Part shown: positions 13,751 to 21,741 of the stretch, piece after piece
Position numbering within the stretch: position 1 is the first letter of the stretch
How the letters are laid out: every line of letters starts with the position of its first letter
Assembly (NCBI GenBank): GCA_033722075.1
Contig: JAWVZU010000026.1
Location: 1 to 21,741 of the forward strand
Source of the DNA: JAWVZU01 sp033722075
Lineage (GTDB): Bacteria > Pseudomonadota > Gammaproteobacteria > Xanthomonadales > SZUA-38
DNA length: 21,741 bases
Reading direction: 5' to 3'
Position numbers and translations under genes: made by a program
Notes under the pieces: generated by a model
What the model was told of the DNA's origin: nothing
Databases searched by the model: none
What the model saw: only the letters and a program-made list of their open reading frames with translations

Positions 13751-15036
13751 CACGCTTCCTTCTTCCGGAAGAAATCCTTGAGGAATTTTGTCAGGTCGCC
13801 GCCGTAGTTGCCGGTTTGCACATCCTCGAAGCTGAGGACCCAGCGCACCACCCACAGCAGCGCCAGGATGGTTGCGAGCTCCACGACGAACACGACACCG
13901 ATCAGATCCCAGGGGTAGACGCCGCCGATCGCCGATCGGAAGACCAGCGCCACATTGGCGATCGGGACCAGCGCCCAGCCGAGCGTGAGCTCGACGTCCG
14001 GAGAGTTGACCAGCAGCGGCGGCAGGATGCACAGGAGATAGAAGGGACTGATCATCGATTGGCCCTCCTTGAAATTGCGCGCAAACGCGGCGAACAGCAT
14101 CATGCCGGCGGCGATGAAAAGAGCCAGGAGTAGCGCTGAAATCGCCATCAACGGCAGGGCTTCCATTGGCACCTGGAAACTGAGTCCATCTTCCCGCCCG
14201 CTCATCAGCGGCTGCAGAATGGTTCCCATGGACACCGCCATTGCGCCCAGGTTGAGCAACCCCGCCGTTGCGCCGAGCGTGGCGACGTAAAGGTACTTGG
14301 CGCCGACCACCGCGGAACGCGATGCAGAAACCGTCATCAGTGTCTCCCAGGTGGAGCGCTCCCGCTCGCCGGCGGTGGCATCGATGGCAGGATAAAAGCA
14401 GCCAACGGCGATCATGATGACCATCAGCAGGGGCACCATCAGCCCGAGCATGAAGGCCCCCATGTCCTTGCCACTGGCAACGTTCTCCCGCTCGATGGCG
14501 AACAGGTCCCACTGCGCGCCGTCGATGCCCCGGGCGGACGCCTCGCGATCCACCCAATCGCGGCGATAATCGACCAGTTCGCGCTCGAATCGCCGGTGTG
14601 CGGTTTCGCTGCGATCCTTAGATTCGTCGTAAACCAGCTCGAGGGCGAAGTTGCCGTCCAGCGCAGCGGCTTCCGGTGGCGGTTTCGTTGCATGAGCCAC
14701 CAGATCGACATCGCCGCTGCGAACAGCCGCCACGGCTTCTTCGAGGGTGGAAAATTCGAGGATTTCGAAGCGTTCGTCCTCGTCGTTTGCCAGACGCTCG
14801 CGCAGTTCCTGGTGGGCTGCGGGAAGATCAAGAAAGGCGATGCGCGAGACGAAGCGCTCTTCCTGGCCACGGACAAAGCTCATCGCGGTGAAAATCAGCC
14901 ACAGCAGCACGGGATAGAGGAGCAGTGGAAGCAGCACACTGTTGATCACAATGGTTCGCTCGCGCAGTGCGGATCGCAGCTCGCGCCAATAGAGCGTTCT
15001 GAGATCCCGAAGGCTTGTTTGCCAGCTACTGGACAC
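13750..15036 (-). CDS. NatB-like ABC-2 permease
   Basis: A 428-residue inner-membrane permease, first gene of the exporter operon. An N-terminal helix (INSVLLPLLLYPVLLWLIF) is followed by about 150 residues outside the membrane, then at least five helices. AGERERSTWETLMTVSASR corresponds to the same motif in the fused permease downstream, so the two permeases are probably paralogues forming a heterodimer on the ATPase pair. The start is GTG at 15036; an ATG at 15038-15040 is out of frame. The Shine-Dalgarno sequence is weak (GGAA). It shares one base with the ATPase start, so translation is probably coupled. NatAB exports Na+ in Bacillus; the cargo here is not determined by sequence. Confidence 0.88.
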   Translation of the reverse strand: MSSSWQTSLRDLRTLYWRELRSALRERTIVINSVLLPLLLYPVLLWLIFTAMSFVRGQEERFVSRIAFLDLPAAHQELRERLANDEDERFEILEFSTLEEAVAAVRSGDVDLVAHATKPPPEAAALDGNFALELVYDESKDRSETAHRRFERELVDYRRDWVDREASARGIDGAQWDLFAIERENVASGKDMGAFMLGLMVPLLMVIMIAVGCFYPAIDATAGERERSTWETLMTVSASRSAVVGAKYLYVATLGATAGLLNLGAMAVSMGTILQPLMSGREDGLSFQVPMEALPLMAISALLLALFIAAGMMLFAAFARNFKEGQSMISPFYLLCILPPLLVNSPDVELTLGWALVPIANVALVFRSAIGGVYPWDLIGVVFVVELATILALLWVVRWVLSFEDVQTGNYGGDLTKFLKDFFRKKEA

Positions 15037-15484
15037 GCATTGATTCCGGTTCGATCGCTAATGCTGGATGGAGACGACCATGGCAGGCTACTGCTCGCGT
15101 GCCGCGAAAGCTAGCGTTGGCCTGTTCATGGTCCCGTTGCGGTCTCCCCGGCCCGGCCAAAATGCCCCCTTGCCAGGCAAGGTATCCGAGGATGCGGAGC
15201 ATGCCAATGGCTGACAGGCCTTCCGGGCACCGGGAAGGCATGGCCTGGAGTCAGTCTCAGGATGATTCCCGTCTGCGCCTGGGGGTTAATGCGCTATGCT
15301 GAGCGCAAAGGCTCAAGGGGGAATCGGGATGTGCTTCGAGCAAACTTTCCGGCGCACTGCCCGTATTTGCTGGTGCATGAAGCATCCGCAAGGAGCAATC
15401 CCCTGATGAGGCGTTATCGGGACTTCCGTGGGTCGCGTTCGGTCAGTGTCCCTTTCCGGTACCTTGGAGGCTGATGGATTTCTC
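15037..15484. other. Divergent intergenic region with several small dyads
   Basis: This 448-bp region separates the exporter operon from the membrane-protein gene. It contains a near-perfect 15-bp dyad CCTTGCCAGGCAAGG (15168-15182), a hairpin GCCTTCC/GGAAGGC with an 8-nt loop (15218-15239) and a TGAGC/GCTCA hairpin (15300-15315). TATGCT at 15295-15300 could be a -10 box, but I see no matching -35. No convincing gene or structured RNA family. A possible tiny frame (15404-15474) ends at TGATG just before the next gene. Confidence 0.4.
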
Positions 15485-16621
15485 GTGAGCTTGACTGAAC
15501 TGAATCCCTGGGGCTTTACCTCGGTTGCGGCAACGATTGTCTCCCTTTCGTTTGCGTGGTTCCTGTGGAAGTTCGCAACGCCGATGCCAACTACGCGGCG
15601 TTTCATCGTGCTGCTGCTGGTCGAGATCGTTACAGCCGTGACCAGCAGTTCCGGGCTTCCGCTGCTGTTCAACTACGGGCTTTCCCGGCAAACCGGTTTG
15701 ATCCTCGACATCATTCACCACATCGGGGATTTCCTGATGCTGGTCCTGTACCCGATTTTTGTCGCCTATGCGGTACCGGTGAGGTTTCTCAAACCACTGA
15801 CAGCGACCAAGGGGCGTTACACCCTTTATGCGGTCGGGCTGATCTCGTTTATCGCCTTCATGTTGATTCATTTTCCGATCTTTCGGGAGAACTATAGCTA
15901 CGATCCGATGGCCACCGCAGCTATTGATATGTATCTATATCTGGCAATGGTTGTCATGTTCGTGGTCATCTTCTTCGTGTCCCTGGCCGGCGTGAGAGCG
16001 GCAAAGACGAAACTGGCGCGAGAAAAGGCCATCGCGTTCGCTTGCGCCTTTGGTTTCAGAGATCTGTGCTGGGCGGCGGTCTATCTGCTTGCGGCGACCG
16101 GCTGGTATCAACATGTTCCCGTTCTCACCGGCCAGCTATACGTCGGCTCCACGCTTCTCTATATCCCGATCATGGTCTATGGGATCTTGAAACTTCAGAT
16201 GCTGGATATCGAGATCCGGCTCAAGTCGACCATCAGGAACAGCATTCTGGCCGGCATGTTTGCCGGAATCTTCTACCTGGTCTTCGAAGGCGCGAATACA
16301 TTGGTCTCCGACCAGTTCAGCGGCTTGATCGGCTTTGCCGTATCGGCACTGCTCACCTGGCTTCTGACGCCGTTGCATCAATGGGCTGAACGCGTTTCCT
16401 CGAAGCTCGTGAGTGGGGATATCGAGGATACCGACTACGCCTCGTCACGCAGTCTGCAGGTCTACAGCGCAGCCGTGGAGGAGACTCTGGCCTATGGCGA
16501 CATCACAAAGGGTCATGTCGCACTGCTGGACCGGCTGCGAGACAGCCTCCAGGTGTCGGCGGAAGACGCAGCACGGCTAGAGAAGGAACTGCGATTCGAT
16601 CGAGCCGCAATCAGCGGTTAG
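15485..16621 (+). CDS. Polytopic membrane protein resembling a kinase-less sensor domain
   Basis: About 378 residues with seven or more hydrophobic segments, then one or two more (SILAGMFAGIFYLVFEG and a segment at LIGFAVSALLTWLLTP). The arrangement, ending in YGILKLQMLDIEIRLKSTIR and a soluble tail of about 70 residues, resembles the N-terminal 7TM sensor part of some histidine kinases, but there is no HisKA or ATPase domain. I do not recognise a named family. Start: the frame is open back to a GTG at 15428, but GGAGG at 15466-15470 favours a start near 15485 (GTG). That GTG overlaps the stop of a four-codon frame beginning at the ATG at 15474. Partner and signal are unknown. Confidence 0.65.
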   Translation: MSLTELNPWGFTSVAATIVSLSFAWFLWKFATPMPTTRRFIVLLLVEIVTAVTSSSGLPLLFNYGLSRQTGLILDIIHHIGDFLMLVLYPIFVAYAVPVRFLKPLTATKGRYTLYAVGLISFIAFMLIHFPIFRENYSYDPMATAAIDMYLYLAMVVMFVVIFFVSLAGVRAAKTKLAREKAIAFACAFGFRDLCWAAVYLLAATGWYQHVPVLTGQLYVGSTLLYIPIMVYGILKLQMLDIEIRLKSTIRNSILAGMFAGIFYLVFEGANTLVSDQFSGLIGFAVSALLTWLLTPLHQWAERVSSKLVSGDIEDTDYASSRSLQVYSAAVEETLAYGDITKGHVALLDRLRDSLQVSAEDAARLEKELRFDRAAISG

Positions 16622-16726
16622 TCGTAAACGAAACACTTCTGGATCGCGGGGATCCCGGCGGGCGGGACTTCGCGCATATGGGCAACATGCAGCCTTGACC
16701 GGCAGCGGTCACTTGCCTTGGAATGA

Positions 16727-18439
16727 ATGGTGATCATGTTCCGCTGGAAGCAATCCGCACTCTTTCTATTGCTCGTGGCGGCGAGCGCCGTCGCCGGGAA
16801 GGAAGGCCATCGGGCCTTTGTCGGAGTGAACCTGGTGCCCATGGACCGGCCGCAGGTGATCGCCGACCAGACCGTGCTGGTCCGGGATGGCCGCATTGTT
16901 GTGGTCGGGGACCGCGAGGACACCGCCCTTCCGCCCGGAACCAGCGTCATCGACGGCTCTGGCCGGTGGCTGATGCCGGGGCTGGTCGATGTCCACGTGC
17001 ATGTCGATGACCCTAGCGATCTCCTGCTCTATCTCGCCAACGGTGTAACCACGGTGGTCAACCTTAAAGGTCGTCCGGAGCACTTGCGCTTGAGGGAGGA
17101 ACTGGCTCGTGGGGAGCGCCTCGGCCCGCGCCTGCTCAGCTGCGGACCGTTCATCCGGGGCCACGAGGTCGATACCGGCGCGGAAGTTCGCGATCGGGTC
17201 CGGGCCATCGTCGACGACGGCTATGACTGCGTGAAGATGTACGACCGGGACTGGAGTGCCGAGGAGTACGACGCAATCGTGGATGCAACGCGCAAGGCTC
17301 GTGTACCGCTGATCGGCCACGCGCCGCGCGACCTCGGTCTCGAGCCGGTGTTCGAGCACGGTGCTCAGCGTATCGCCCATCTCGAGGAGCTGGTCTATGC
17401 CACGCCGAAGCTGGATGCCTGGGTCGAGGCCGCGGAGGCGCTCGAGCCGGGAACCGCACCGGTGCTCGACGAGACGATCCGGGCGGAGCTTGAAGAGCTG
17501 GCTGACCGCGTCGCCGCGGCCGGGCTGTGGGTTTCGGCCACCGAAATCGTCATCGATACCTATGCCCTGCGCAGTACAGAGGCTGGGCTCGCCGAGCTCG
17601 CCGCGCGGGACTACACGCGCTACCTGGACCCGCTGAACCGTCGCTGGTGGGCAACCCGTGGCGCGGGCCCGGCGGTTCGTTTCACCCACCAGGTGGCGCT
17701 GCAATATTTCCTGCTCGAGGAGCTGCGTCGCCGGGATGTGCCCATGGCGCTGGGAACGGATGCCGATTCGACCAGCAACCTGCTCGTCATGCCCGGCTGG
17801 TCGGTTCACCTGGAGCTGGAGATTCTCGCAAAAGCCGGCTTCAGCGCCCATGACGCACTGCGCCAGGCCACCGTCAACAGCGCGGGTTTCCTGGACCGCC
17901 CGGGCGAGGTTGGGGTCGCGGAAGGCGCCCGGGCCGACCTGCTTCTGCTCGCCACCAACCCGCTGGAGGACGTGTCCCATGTCCAGGATATTGAAGGCGT
18001 GATGGTTTCCGGGCGCTGGTATCCTCGCTCCACCCTGGAGGAAAGACTGGCCGAGCGGCTGGATCGCTGGGCACCGATCGAGGCGCGGGTCGACGAGGCC
18101 GAGGCAATGGCGGCCCGCGAAGGGCCGGTAGCAGGAGCCGATCGCTACCTGGCGATCGCCGCTGACCACCCGGAATTCGCCAAGGACGTCGAAAGCCTCG
18201 TTAACCGGATCGGCTACGACCTGCTTGCCGCGAAAAAGACCGGCAAGGCGATCAAGGTGTTCACCCGCAATCGCGACACCTTCCCGGAATCACCCAATAC
18301 GTGGGACAGCCTGGCCGAGGCGCACCTGGAAGCCGGCCACCGTGAGCAGGCCATCGAGCTATACCGGCGCGCCCTGGCGCTCGACCCGAACTTCGGGAAT
18401 GCTGCCCGGATGCTGGAGGAGTTGAATGCGGGCAATTAG
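16727..18439 (+). CDS. Exported amidohydrolase with C-terminal TPR
   Basis: A 570-residue metal-dependent hydrolase with a signal peptide (MFRWKQSALFLLLVAASAVAG), so probably periplasmic. The amidohydrolase barrel shows HVH (90-92), the metal-bridging Lys170 (CVKMYD), His198 (IGHAP), His218 (RIAHLEE) and Asp345 (LGTDADS); all five ligand positions are kept, giving a binuclear site as in imidazolonepropionase/prolidase-like members. Residues from about 496 to 560 are TPR-like (NTWDSLAEAHLEAGHREQAI is the clear repeat), an uncommon addition. Substrate is not predictable; amide or ring C-N hydrolysis is expected. Start at 16727 with GGAA 5 nt upstream; an ATG at 16736 is an alternative. The 105-bp gap before it shows no clear promoter. 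Confidence 0.85.
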   Translation: MVIMFRWKQSALFLLLVAASAVAGKEGHRAFVGVNLVPMDRPQVIADQTVLVRDGRIVVVGDREDTALPPGTSVIDGSGRWLMPGLVDVHVHVDDPSDLLLYLANGVTTVVNLKGRPEHLRLREELARGERLGPRLLSCGPFIRGHEVDTGAEVRDRVRAIVDDGYDCVKMYDRDWSAEEYDAIVDATRKARVPLIGHAPRDLGLEPVFEHGAQRIAHLEELVYATPKLDAWVEAAEALEPGTAPVLDETIRAELEELADRVAAAGLWVSATEIVIDTYALRSTEAGLAELAARDYTRYLDPLNRRWWATRGAGPAVRFTHQVALQYFLLEELRRRDVPMALGTDADSTSNLLVMPGWSVHLELEILAKAGFSAHDALRQATVNSAGFLDRPGEVGVAEGARADLLLLATNPLEDVSHVQDIEGVMVSGRWYPRSTLEERLAERLDRWAPIEARVDEAEAMAAREGPVAGADRYLAIAADHPEFAKDVESLVNRIGYDLLAAKKTGKAIKVFTRNRDTFPESPNTWDSLAEAHLEAGHREQAIELYRRALALDPNFGNAARMLEELNAGN

Positions 18440-18443
18440 CCCG
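18429..18443. repeat. Hairpin across the amidohydrolase stop codon
   Basis: CGGGCAATTAGCCCG: 5-bp GC arms around AATTA, with the TAG stop inside. There is no T-run, so it would be a weak terminator at best. TTAGCCCGAAT (18436-18446) also matches 10 of 11 bases at the left end of the element at 10583. The rest of the 167-bp gap up to 18606 shows no further feature I can support. Confidence 0.4.
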
Positions 18444-18606
18444 AATGCTCGGAACGATCAACGGATCGACGTCACGTCCCCTGAGTCGATAGTTGAGTCT
18501 AGTCCGGCGCCCGAGTCCAGCTCTGCGAAAGGCGGCAGCCCGTAAATCCAGGTCAGGTAGAATAGGTTTCGTGAAGCAGCCCAGGTCGCAATAGCCGGAA
18601 TACGCA

Positions 18607-19641
18607 ATGCCCTCATCGAACCTGCCCGAGAAAATCGCCGTCATCACCGGCGATCCGAGTTGTCCGGATCCGACCAAACTCAACCAACGCTATGGTCCCG
18701 AGGACCTCGAGGTTCACGCCCGGATGCGTAAAGCCTTCGAAGGCATCGATGGGCTGACCAGCCGGGTGTTCGAAAGCCACGCGAGCCTGTTTGACGATCT
18801 CCGTGAGTTCCAGCCGGACCTGGTGGTCAACTTCTGCGACACTGGTTTGTTCAACCGGCCGGACCAGGAGATCCACGTGGTCACGCAGCTCGAATTGATG
18901 GGGCTACCGTATACGGGCGCGCCGCCACGGGCGATGCTGCTGTGCTACGACAAGCAGGTCGTCAGGCTGGTTGCCGAGGCACTGGGCGTTTCGGTACCGG
19001 CTGAGCAATTCGTCCCGGCCGGCGGGGTTGCGAATGCGCAGGTCGAACGCTTTCCGGCCCTGATCAAGCCGAATACGGCCGACGGCAGCGTGGGCATCAC
19101 CAAGGATGCCGTGGTCCATGATGCGGGGGAGGCGAGTGATTATCTCGGCTGGCTGGCGGAAGAGCTGCCAGATCGGGATGTGCTCATCCAGGAGTATCTC
19201 CCGGGTCCCGAATACGGGCTTGGCATGATCGGCAACCCCGAAACCGGCGACCTTTTGCCGCTGCCCATGCTCGAGGTCGATTTCTCCGGCCTGCCTGAGG
19301 GCCTGGCACCGATCCTGTCCTTTGAATCGAAGGCGGAACCGGAATCCCCTTACTGGACGGATATCCGCTTCCGCGCCACACAGTTGCCGGACATGACCCG
19401 GGAAAGCCTGATCGACGCCGGGCGGCGACTGTTTCGGCGTCTTTCCCTGCGAGACTACGGTCGCTTCGACTATCGCACGGCCGCCGACGGCACCATCCGC
19501 TTGATGGAGGTGAATCCGAATCCGGCCTGGGGATGGGACGCCAAGATGGCCTTGATGGCGGATGTCGCGGGCTGGACCTACCAGCAACTGCTCGAACGAC
19601 TGGTCGCCACCGCCTGGGCGCGCGTTCGCGCGGACCACTGA
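18607..19641 (+). CDS. D-Ala-D-Ala-ligase-like ATP-grasp enzyme
   Basis: A 344-residue cytosolic ATP-grasp ligase related to Ddl. The N-terminal region differs from true Ddl (IAVITGDPSCPDPTKLNQRY), and PDLVVNFCDTG (70-80) takes the place of the usual PDVVFNALHG. The ATP-binding part is typical: LPYTGAPPRAMLLCYDK, FPALIKPNTADGSVGI (149-164), IQEYLPGPEY and the Mg2+ motif EVNPNPAWGW (301-310). Ddl-like outliers join amino acids or other carboxylates and amines in secondary metabolism as well as in the cell wall. Only a weak GGAA precedes the ATG. It converges on the S15 hydrolase gene, with 6 bp between stop codons. Whether it makes D-Ala-D-Ala is doubtful given the divergent N-terminus and lack of cell-wall neighbours. 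Confidence 0.8.
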   Translation: MPSSNLPEKIAVITGDPSCPDPTKLNQRYGPEDLEVHARMRKAFEGIDGLTSRVFESHASLFDDLREFQPDLVVNFCDTGLFNRPDQEIHVVTQLELMGLPYTGAPPRAMLLCYDKQVVRLVAEALGVSVPAEQFVPAGGVANAQVERFPALIKPNTADGSVGITKDAVVHDAGEASDYLGWLAEELPDRDVLIQEYLPGPEYGLGMIGNPETGDLLPLPMLEVDFSGLPEGLAPILSFESKAEPESPYWTDIRFRATQLPDMTRESLIDAGRRLFRRLSLRDYGRFDYRTAADGTIRLMEVNPNPAWGWDAKMALMADVAGWTYQQLLERLVATAWARVRADH

Positions 19642-19647
19642 AGCCGT

Positions 19648-21675
19648 TCAGACCAGCCGACGCGGAATGCTGAGCTCCCAGTCGCGGGTAGCGAATTCCT
19701 CTGCGGCTTCCCGGGCCCGGAGTTGCCCTCGAATGTGAAAACTCTCCGCGTCCGCGGTCTGGGTCATGGTCATCTCGATGTTCACCAACCAGTCGCCTCG
19801 CGCCAGGGTGGCTTTCTGTTCGATGGTTGCGCGGGCGGACAAGGGATCGTCTTCCTGAATGTCGAACCACTTGTTGAGGGTGTAACCGACCTTCAGGTCG
19901 ATATCCGACAGGTACACCATGCTGGCGGCATCGAACTCGCTCCCGTTGAGCTCGTAATGGAAGGTGTTTGCGGTCAGGTCCACGGCGAGGCGTCGCTTGA
20001 ACTCGTGGAACCGCACCCGTTCTACCGACGGGGCAGGGGCCATTGCCGGCGGTTCGAAATCCGGAAGGTCGGCGTCGGACTTCCGGGGTGGCCGCACCGG
20101 CAGCAGGAGGCGGCTCCGACCGGTAACGATCCGGAGACTCACCGGCGCCGGCGCCGGCCAGAGGATCGGCCAGTAGGCCGTGGACAGGGCCACACGGATC
20201 CGATGGCCGACCGGAAACGAGTGAGCAATGTCATTCAGCGCCAGGTCGATGGTGTAGGTGTGGTCCGGATCGAGCGCCGACGGTTCAGCGTGGTTCTCGC
20301 GATGGGCGAGGTTGAGTACGCCGTAGGTGACCCGCGCCGAGGTCCCGTCGGGCGCCACATCACACAGGCGAACGATCAGGTTGCCGAGCGGCTGATCACA
20401 GCGCAATGCCAGTCGGACGCGCGGGGCTCCGAAGATCTCCGTGCGCTCCCGCAGGCGGCGCGAATCGAAAACCATGGAGAGCCCGTCGTCCGGACGCTGG
20501 TCCCGCGGCATCTCGCCGTCGCTGCCGAAACCGCACCACTCGCCGCCGCGCATACCGCAGATCTGGGGAGAGCAGATGGTCCGGGCTTCCGGTTCGGCCG
20601 GTTCGTCACCCAGCTCGCCGCGGTTGAGGAAGAAGACCTTGTCGGTGACGTTCGGGCTCGGCCATGAGTCTTCGGCGATCCAGCGTCCGGGCCGGTGCTC
20701 GTACTGCGGTGCGGGAGGCACGCTGTCCTGCATCCAGGCGCGCAGAACCGGCTCATCCTCGATGCCGTTCTCGATCCCCTTGAGCCAGCGGTCCCACCAG
20801 CGAATCGATTCCTGAAGGAACCCGATCGCCGGGCCGGGGATGCCGAGGTGCGGGAAGGTGTGGGCCCAGGGACCGATCAGTCCCTTGCATGGGCTCTTCA
20901 GCGACGCCACCAGCCTGGGAACGGCATTCGAGTACGCATCGGCCCAGCCGCCGATGGCGTAGACGGGAATCCTGATCCGCTCGATGTGATCCCGCACGGA
21001 GCCGGCCGACCAGTACTGGTCGCGCCAGGGATGCTCCAGCCAGAGCGCCGGGAAATTCGGCAGATGATCCAGCCGCTCCCGCCACTGCTCTCGCCAGGAT
21101 TTGCCCACCAGGGCCGGATCTGCCGGCAGCGCCTGGTTGAGCATGAAGATCGCGCCCCACTGGAGGTTCTCGGTCAGCAGGCAGCCGCCCATGTAATGCG
21201 CATCGTCGGTGAACCGGTCGTCGGCCGCGCAGACCGTGATGATCGCTTTCAGTTCCGGCGGCTGCAGTGCCGCGATCTGCAACGAATTGAAACCGCCCCA
21301 GGAGATTCCGAACATGCCCACGGCGCCGCTGCACCAGGGCTGGCGCGCAATCCAGGCGATGACCTCGACACCGTCCAGGTGTTCCTGACGCGTGTATTCG
21401 TCATCCAGCAGCCCGTCGGAATCGCCGCACCCCCGCAGATCGACCCGCAGGCACGCATAACCGTGTTGGGCCAGGTACCGGTGCATCGGCTCGTCGCGGG
21501 CGCGCATCAAGTCCCGCTTGCGGTAGGGCAGGTACTCGAGCAGGGCGGGGACGGGCCGGCTCGGGGCGTCCACCGGTCGCCAGATGCGGGCCGCCAGGCG
21601 CGCCCCGTCCGGCATCGGGATGAAGGCGTTCTCGACGACGTCGACCTCGTGGGGGAACTCGGTGCGCGTCCTCAC
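19648..21675 (-). CDS. CocE/NonD (peptidase S15) family alpha/beta hydrolase
   Basis: A 675-residue serine hydrolase of the X-Pro dipeptidyl-peptidase/cocaine esterase class. The catalytic triad is visible: Ser125 in GISWGG, Asp246 in GGWADAYSN and His272 in GPWAHTFPH. The S15 C-terminal jelly-roll follows (about 340-540, including FPVGHRIRVALSTAYWPILWPAP). A further segment of about 130 residues (about 545-675, ending DWELSIPRRLV) goes beyond the usual CocE length of under 600. There is no signal peptide, so it is cytosolic. Start is GTG, overlapping the stop of the upstream gene by 4 nt (GTGA), so it is at least the second gene of an operon entering from the right. The substrate could be a peptide, ester or amide. 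Confidence 0.88.
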   Translation of the reverse strand: MRTRTEFPHEVDVVENAFIPMPDGARLAARIWRPVDAPSRPVPALLEYLPYRKRDLMRARDEPMHRYLAQHGYACLRVDLRGCGDSDGLLDDEYTRQEHLDGVEVIAWIARQPWCSGAVGMFGISWGGFNSLQIAALQPPELKAIITVCAADDRFTDDAHYMGGCLLTENLQWGAIFMLNQALPADPALVGKSWREQWRERLDHLPNFPALWLEHPWRDQYWSAGSVRDHIERIRIPVYAIGGWADAYSNAVPRLVASLKSPCKGLIGPWAHTFPHLGIPGPAIGFLQESIRWWDRWLKGIENGIEDEPVLRAWMQDSVPPAPQYEHRPGRWIAEDSWPSPNVTDKVFFLNRGELGDEPAEPEARTICSPQICGMRGGEWCGFGSDGEMPRDQRPDDGLSMVFDSRRLRERTEIFGAPRVRLALRCDQPLGNLIVRLCDVAPDGTSARVTYGVLNLAHRENHAEPSALDPDHTYTIDLALNDIAHSFPVGHRIRVALSTAYWPILWPAPAPVSLRIVTGRSRLLLPVRPPRKSDADLPDFEPPAMAPAPSVERVRFHEFKRRLAVDLTANTFHYELNGSEFDAASMVYLSDIDLKVGYTLNKWFDIQEDDPLSARATIEQKATLARGDWLVNIEMTMTQTADAESFHIRGQLRAREAAEEFATRDWELSIPRRLV

Positions 21676-21741
21676 GATGCGTCAGCGCCCTCCTCGCCGA
21701 CCGCAGGGTCGAACGCGAAGTGCAGCGCCTCGAGGCAGGCG
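21672..21741 (-). CDS. C-terminal fragment of an unidentified gene
   Basis: An open frame entering from the right edge gives 22 complete codons ending FDPAVGEEGADAS and a TGA at 21672-21674. That TGA overlaps the GTG start of the hydrolase (GTGA). This overlap, normal for co-translated genes, is the main evidence that the frame is real. Too little is visible to name the product. Confidence 0.55.
   Translation of the reverse strand, partial: ACLEALHFAFDPAVGEEGADAS

Noticed and set aside
13751..14557. Upstream extension of the ABC ATPase frame to a 544-residue protein
   Set aside because: It lies in another frame of the permease gene, has Arg/Gly/Ala-rich composition without domains, and a proper Shine-Dalgarno sequence and ATG exist at 13750.
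15218..15239. Hairpin as a terminator
   Set aside because: No T-run on either strand after the stem, and it lies between divergent genes where no terminator is needed.
16766..18169. Long minus-strand open frame (467 codons) opposite the amidohydrolase
   Set aside because: GC-rich shadow of a clearly recognised plus-strand gene; no domain or ribosome binding site.
1..21741. CRISPR array, tRNA, rRNA or prophage
   Set aside because: No regularly spaced repeats, no cloverleaf-like GC-rich segments with conserved TTC motifs, and no phage structural or integrase genes seen on either strand.

Overview
The window looks like a chromosomal segment of a GC-rich, free-living gammaproteobacterium. This rests on high GC, lipoboxes and Sec signals, a Sad/YneI-like aldehyde dehydrogenase, a RimK-type ligase with a RimI-like acetyltransferase, and NirD/YgiW-like OB-fold proteins. 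Acidic exported proteins would suit a marine or saline habitat. The genus cannot be fixed from the sequence. I saw no rRNA, tRNA, CRISPR array, phage gene or intact transposase.

Left part (1-5506): an aldehyde dehydrogenase cut by the window edge and an acidic lipoprotein lie on the minus strand. Divergent from them on the plus strand are a tandem OB-fold secreted protein, a strong terminator, a BON-domain lipoprotein and an HdeD-like membrane protein. Convergent to these is a minus-strand group: sigma-54 activator, PRC-barrel protein and ferritin-like protein. The 265-bp gap at 1357-1621 holds two back-to-back candidate sigma-54 promoters with an 18-bp dyad midway, where an enhancer would be expected. 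The activator encoded 3 kb away has an intact GAFTGA loop but a receiver domain without its phospho-acceptor Asp. I infer a sigma-54-controlled envelope and metal stress module.

Middle part (5601-10836): a Na+/Ca2+-exchanger-family protein with a degenerate first alpha repeat and a CHAD (polyphosphate-binding type) protein on the minus strand; divergently, a membrane-anchored RCK_C protein. Then come a RimK-family ATP-grasp ligase with an RLAN domain (minus) and a GNAT acetyltransferase (plus), head to head. A 254-bp palindromic, MITE-like element separates the GNAT gene from the next, convergent gene; its CTAG ends contain the stop codons of both flanking genes.

Right part (10833-21741): a three-gene Nat-type ABC exporter operon with overlapping genes (permease, ATPase, and a second permease fused to a CPBP intramembrane protease domain). 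It is followed by a sensor-like polytopic membrane protein without a kinase, an exported amidohydrolase with a C-terminal TPR, a D-Ala-D-Ala-ligase-like ATP-grasp enzyme, a convergent CocE/NonD (S15) hydrolase, and the last codons of an unidentified gene overlapping the hydrolase start. The repeated theme is amide-bond making and breaking, but a shared pathway is only an inference.
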